Shown one piece after another: positions 59,790-64,000 of a stretch of 64,000 nucleotides of DNA. The position numbers and the translations under genes are program-made. The stretch is from Magicicada septendecula (lineage: Eukaryota; Arthropoda; Insecta; Hemiptera; Cicadidae), in assembly GCA_034769895.1 (NCBI GenBank), contig CM068370.1:49051454-49115453 (forward strand), in the 5' to 3' direction. The notes beneath the pieces were generated by a model, which had not been told where the DNA came from, did not search any database, and worked only from the letters and a program-made list of their open reading frames with translations. How positions within the stretch are numbered: position 1 is the stretch's first letter; every line of letters begins with the position of its first letter.

Positions 59790-60245
59790 TGGGAGAGGAG
59801 CTTTAAATTAATCAAGGAGTGCGCTCTAGGCTGTAGCATGTCTCCAACGTCGTTTGATATCCGTACTTATGACACAGTTAAAGAGTGGAAACTAAGAGTG
59901 AACCCAGGAATAAATACTGAGTACTGAGTAATAGGTCACAGGTCTACTTGAGTACTATGCTGATTATGGATCATCATGTAATCATCCAAAACAACGAATG
60001 CGAGCTACAGAAATCGATGTTTCAGTACCAACAAGTCTGTTCGAATTACGACATAAAGATATCTATACTGAAGACAAAAACAATTTTTATGTGTGTGTGG
60101 AAATACCCCTTGTGGACTAAACTTGTATTGGACAATAAAAGTTTAGAGAAGGTACCACATTTCCGCTACCATGCTTATGAGTACCATCACTTATGTATAC
60201 TGTATCATGATGTTGATCGTAAGTTGGTTAAATTTCCGACACACA
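59790..60245 (+). pseudogene. LINE RT fragment
   Basis: Reads L-G-C-S-M-S-P-T-S-F-D-I (RT motif B, G-C-x-x-S-P), T-V-K-E-W-K, then a decayed motif C, I-I-Q-N-N-E-C-E-L-Q-K-S, YDIKISILKTKT and V-L-D-N-K-S-L-E-K-V-P-H-F-R-Y. Close to LINE-C in wording; frames are broken. Confidence 0.6.
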
Positions 60246-60340
60246 CGACCTCGCTCTTTTCTTTGTCTATTAAATCAGCATTTAGTTATTCTTTATTTCT
60301 GTTCATTATTGTTAAGTGACTTCGTACTGTATACCCAATA

Positions 60341-61083
60341 CGAGGGTCAGTTGAAAAGTTCGCGGAGCGACATCTGTAACATAGCAGTAAAACTAAAATT
60401 TTTCGGTTGCTGCAAGTTTTGTATTTTATGTGAACTCCTGTTATGTGAACTTACCAACGGTTTGTAACTAGGCACTTGCGTTTAACCGTGGTCGTACGAG
60501 CATTTGAAACGTGGACACCCAACAACTCCAACAACTCCAGATGTGGCAGTCTTCTTGCACACGCTTTTGTTACACCAAATTCTTGAGTTAAAATATGATA
60601 TCCACACGCTCATATGAGATGCCTATGATTTCATCAACGTTGTCCACTCCTCAATCTGCGGTCTTCCAAAACCCTATAAAATTTTTTCAATAATGCCATT
60701 TTTTGTTGCACTTTTAGAACGTCCACTTCTGGGATAGTTTTCAGTGCTTGTAGGACCACGTTGAAACTTGTGAGTGCCCCACTTACCGTTGTTTCCGAAG
60801 GCGCAGAATCTCCTAACACATTTACAATTTCGTTTTGATTTTCCCTTGGCGCTAAAACGTTATTAACAGAGAATTGATTACAACACGATGTTTGAATTTG
60901 TGCATTTTAAAAACACGCGTGACAGGAAAACTTCAAGCAGCTGGTAAAAAGTGAACCAATTGACAGATATATGTGAAAATTAACAGGTGTTCACGCAAAA
61001 TATACGTCTTACAGCACATGAAAGATTTTAGTTCTACCACGGAAATATAGATGTCGCTCCGCGAACTTTTTAACTGACCCTCG
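60341..61083 (-). mobile_element. Mariner-like element, internally deleted
   Basis: Both ends carry CGAGGGTCAGTTGAAAAGTT-type sequence in inverse orientation (right end GTTAAAAAGTT), continuing as CGCGGAGCGACATCT, with a diverged inverted region of roughly 130 bp. TA precedes the left end. Minus-strand frames are mariner transposase relics: NVLGDSAPSETTVSGAL recalls the second helix-turn-helix, and ILTQEFGVTKACARRLPHLE recalls the L-G-M-x-K-x-x-A-R-W-V-P-H motif. The catalytic core is absent. Confidence 0.75.
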
Positions 61084-61539
61084 TGTATTCTGTTTTCACC
61101 TCTGTTTTCTTTTTCTTTTTTGGCAACAACATTATTAGGCAATGTGTTAATGACAGTTTAGTTTGTTTATGGGATCTTTCGTGTACCGAGAGAGGTGCGC
61201 AATAATGTTGCCAAGATGTGCAACGAACCGTGTGGGCTGCTGCTGCTTGCATTGGAACGCTTGCTTCCGCTGTAAACAAATACATGATATGTGCTTTGTT
61301 TTGGTTGTGTCTGCGTGCGCGGTCCCTTTCAGTACATTCTTTTACGTGTGAGAGGCACGTATTCTATTTTGAAGCAGAGAAAGTAGAAGGTAATCTGTTT
61401 TCTAGAACGAATTCATTTTTTAACCACTTTTTGAAGAAATAATTCAAGACATATGTGAAACAACTTTTGAAAACATCTTATATTTTCATCATTATTATTA
61501 TAAACGATTATTATTATTATTAAATTGAGCTTGGGGAGT
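61084..61539. other. No recognisable gene
   Basis: Short frames around 61163-61442 show no known motif. ATT repeats at 61491-61530. Confidence 0.4.
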
Positions 61540-61860
61540 TCACGCCCGAGAGCGTAGTTGCGCTTATGCTTCGTGGTAAGGCGGAATGGGTCCGCATCAA
61601 TGCATTTATTCAGTGGGTTCTACTAGAAAAAAAAGACAGGCCCAACTTGCAGCCAACGGCCCAGTAGAAGGTGAGGAACGCGTAGAAGGAGCCCGATAAG
61701 GGCGCAAAAGGCTCCATCCTGAAGTAATGCGCCAAGTGGTTCCAGGATGGATATAAATGCTTCAATTAGAGGTGGTTTTTTTAGTGGGCGAGTGTCCCAC
61801 ACACCATAGGAACCACAAGCCTCCTATGACGGTGCATAAAGCATTTTTCCCCTCTATAAA
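61540..61860 (+). mobile_element. Probable LINE 3' end
   Basis: A GC-richer block containing TAGTGGGCGAGTGTCCCACA, ACCACAAGCCTCCTATGACG and GGTGCATAAAGCATTTTTCC, then poly-A and (TTA)n. This wording resembles 3' UTRs of R1-like insect LINEs (from memory). Only the 3' end is present. Confidence 0.45.
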
Positions 61861-62462
61861 AAAAACTATTATTATTATTATTATTAATTCAGTAATATCA
61901 TTTGTATATAGTCTGTGTATATTACAATAATATTTTTATATTTCCCGTAAAGATTAGATTCAAAGCGATTGTATGTTTCTTTATGATACAGGTATTACGA
62001 ACATTCTACTGAAGTCCGTTAAGTAATAGTTCCATCAAACAGAATAATTCAATTTTTATACAGTCCTGCTGTGCGTATTTTCTACTGATCTTTGTTAACT
62101 TTGTTTCCGCAGACTCAGACAAACGCTGTCAGTTCAAAGCTAGTCGTAAATCAATTTTTTATATTATACATTTTTTACTACCTTGTATTGTGCGTATTAC
62201 ATGTAATATTAGTTTTTATTTGGTTTTCCGGGTGATAAGGCCGTAATCTGTTGCTGATTATTCTTTATCCAGATGTTCTGCCTAGACTAATTTGTTTCAT
62301 ATTCAGTAACTGTTGTTTTATAACACATAGTTGTGGGCTGTAAGTAGTGCAAATTGAGATTAAATATTTACTTGCTTGTACTGCGATTTGTAAATAGCAT
62401 GTAACGGATTATATTGATTTATAATGTGATTTCGTTGACATTGATAATTTACCATTGTTTCA
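61861..62462. other. No recognisable feature
   Basis: ATT repeat tail, then AT-rich DNA without recognised features; it precedes the possible exon. Confidence 0.4.
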
Positions 62463-62738
62463 GTCTTATTCATGTTAGCTGAATTTCACTACTGTTGTCC
62501 AGGCACGGGTTTCCGTAAAAAAATGATTATATCAGCTTGCAAAAACTTTTCTGCCACAGTGTTTAGGAAACATATTTCAAACAATTACTTTTCTGAAGAC
62601 AGCCATGAAGTGAAACTTATCAAATTAATAGGGACATTATTTTATAAAATCTTGTGCTATAATATTGCTAAGGAAAGAACCGCTGCAGCTACCTTCTCTG
62701 AGCTTGGTGTCCGCCAAAAGTTAAATAAATTTTATTAA
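62463..62738 (+). CDS. Possible terminal exon, function unknown
   Basis: The frame is open from a plausible acceptor (ACCATTGTTTCAG, 62451-62462) to TAA at 62736, about 90 residues. Ending pattern: HEVKLIKLIGTLFYKILCYN, I-A-K-E-R and L-G-V-R-Q-K-L-N-K-F-Y. This hydrophobic helix followed by a basic R-x-K-L-x-K tail recalls C-termini of THAP/P-element-like transposase-derived proteins, but the match is from memory and weak. AATAAA lies near 62790 and again near 62842. Upstream exons were not identified in this window. It may be a host gene, a domesticated transposase or chance. Confidence 0.35.
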   Translation, partial: VLFMLAEFHYCCPGTGFRKKMIISACKNFSATVFRKHISNNYFSEDSHEVKLIKLIGTLFYKILCYNIAKERTAAATFSELGVRQKLNKFY

Positions 62739-63388
62739 TTAGTAATGTTTAATGTAAACAATTTTTATACAGTTAATACGTAGCTACTTAAATAAAATTT
62801 AATATAAATTAGCATTGCTAATTGAACCAAGCTTCTTTTACGCAATAAACATTTTAAAGTTTACGGCTCACGTCTTTTATTCTTTGTTTCCCTTATTCTT
62901 ATCTTTATTCGTCTGGGTTCAACATTAAATGTTCATAAATACGAACGCAACAGAACTGTTTATGAACACAACAGAACTTAGCGATAAACTTAAATAATGT
63001 GTCAGAATACTGAAATCTTACAGTGAAACAAATGAGTTTATTTTTTATTTTGGAAAAGAACTTATTAGAAACCTCCGACTTTGGAGTCATTAATTGTTAA
63101 AATAACATAGCTATACCATTTAACGCAAAATATGTTCCGCTATAACAAAGCAGAAAAGTCAGACTTTGTACAGGTACTGTATGTAGCATACCCAGTGTTC
63201 TTGCCCCCCCCCCCCACTGGTGCAGCGGTCGGACCGAATTCAGTGAATGCAGCACGCGATCCATATACGGCACATCGATAGCCGTACCTCAAACGTGGGG
63301 TCAGGATTTGGAGTTGAGTTAAATCTTGACGTTAACTCACGTTAAACGGAATAATTAATTAAGATTTTATTATTATTCCGGCTCTGCA
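62739..63388. other. No recognisable gene
   Basis: Includes a C-run at 63204-63218 and unclassified DNA. Confidence 0.45.
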
Positions 63389-63691
63389 ATGTTTACACAT
63401 TTTCCGGAACTAAAGATTACAGAAGTGATTGAATTCTCATTTGCCTTTATTGAATCCATCCGGCCGCAATCTATTTGGTCTTTTAACATTTTCTTTTTTC
63501 CAATGAATGGGGAGTTGGCCCATTGTATTAACCCCCAACCTGGAGGAGCAATTTTTAATCAAGGTTTACTAACTTTAGCCTTTGATAAACCAATATCGAA
63601 CTACAAAGCAGCAGCTGCTACTTTTGGTCTGCCCCGGTACCCACCATATCTGGTGACCATACCCCTATCCGCCACCTGGGGAGGCGCCTGA
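63389..63691 (+). other. Unclassified 100-residue open frame
   Basis: Open frame with Pro/Gly-containing second half (CINPQPGGAIFNQG, PRYPPYLVTIPLSATWGGA). No domain recognised, no splice or promoter support. Could be part of an unidentified retroelement or chance. Confidence 0.2.
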
Positions 63692-63875
63692 TGGGCGACT
63701 AGCAACTCCACACTGGTTTAATTAAGATTTAATTAACTAAGATTTGTGTAAAATTTATAATATGCTTTCTAATGTAACGTAGTTATTATCAGGTATAATA
63801 GCTAGGAGGGTCTGTTATTTCAACCTAGGAACTGTTAATTGCCTAAAGCGGTACTTTGTTTGGACTGGCCAAGGC

Positions 63876-64000
63876 CTTACGGTTGGAATGACCTGTGACG
63901 TATTATGACTTATATTGGGATGGGAGGACTTACGGTTGGGATGACCTGTGACGTATTATGACTTTTCATAATCTGGGCAAGGCCACGGATTATGACTTAT
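63876..64000. repeat. 53-bp near-tandem repeat, cut by window end
   Basis: CTTACGGTTGGAATGACCTG at 63876 recurs as CTTACGGTTGGGATGACCTG at 63929, each followed by TGACGTATTATGACTT. A third partial unit (GGATTATGACTTAT) reaches the window end. Confidence 0.75.

Overview
This is 64 kb of AT-rich nuclear DNA from a metazoan, most likely an insect. The evidence is Jockey-type and other LINE fragments, Penelope-like elements (PLEs), a mariner relic, a PIF/Harbinger element whose partner protein has a MADF plus BESS-like layout (a combination expanded in arthropods), and very long CA microsatellites. The abundance of old repeats suggests a large, repeat-rich genome; the order cannot be told by eye. 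I recognise no conserved host protein-coding gene, tRNA or rRNA. One possible terminal exon (62463-62738) is the only candidate that is not plainly transposon-derived, and even that may come from a transposase.

Layout. 1-8 kb: a hAT transposase relic, a LINE split by a 3' PLE fragment, a hAT-like non-autonomous element carrying a nested pogo/Tigger-like element, and a LINE 3' end beside an inverted pair of hammerhead-bearing repeats. 8-15 kb: microsatellites, a Ty3/Gypsy-like protease fragment, a solo LTR, a second hammerhead inverted pair, a Harbinger-type MITE, an inverted-repeat element and a LINE fragment. 15.4-18.3 kb: one old LINE cut by two insertions, a 1750-bp PLE (reverse transcriptase plus GIY-YIG endonuclease) and a 215-bp hammerhead foldback, each with a 12-bp target-site duplication (TSD). 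18-35 kb: LINE fragments, CA and triplet microsatellites and a second solo LTR of the same family. 35-44 kb: a 75-bp tandem array and three short PLE-related hairpin elements with hammerhead cores. 45-54 kb: two hAT-like elements, a Jockey LINE fragment, another hammerhead repeat and more LINE fragments. 55.0-58.1 kb: an apparently intact PIF/Harbinger transposon with two spliced, interlocked genes. 58-64 kb: LINE fragments, a mariner relic, the possible exon and a terminal tandem repeat.

Labels used for LINE families are local: LINE-A (14.1k, 42.0k), LINE-B (21.3k, 53.5k), LINE-C (19.5k, 46.8k, 58.6k), LINE-E (6.85k, 15.4-18.3k, 52.1k, 52.6k) and LINE-F (29.9k, 34.3k). The clearest theme is a set of hammerhead-ribozyme-like motifs (CTGANGA, stem II, GAAA, then a short palindromic stem III and UH) in PLE tails and in a separate short inverted-repeat family. 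Palindromic stem III implies action as dimers, as reported for minimal hammerheads of Penelope-like elements. The second theme is the Harbinger element, in which each gene has an exon inside the other's intron on the opposite strand.
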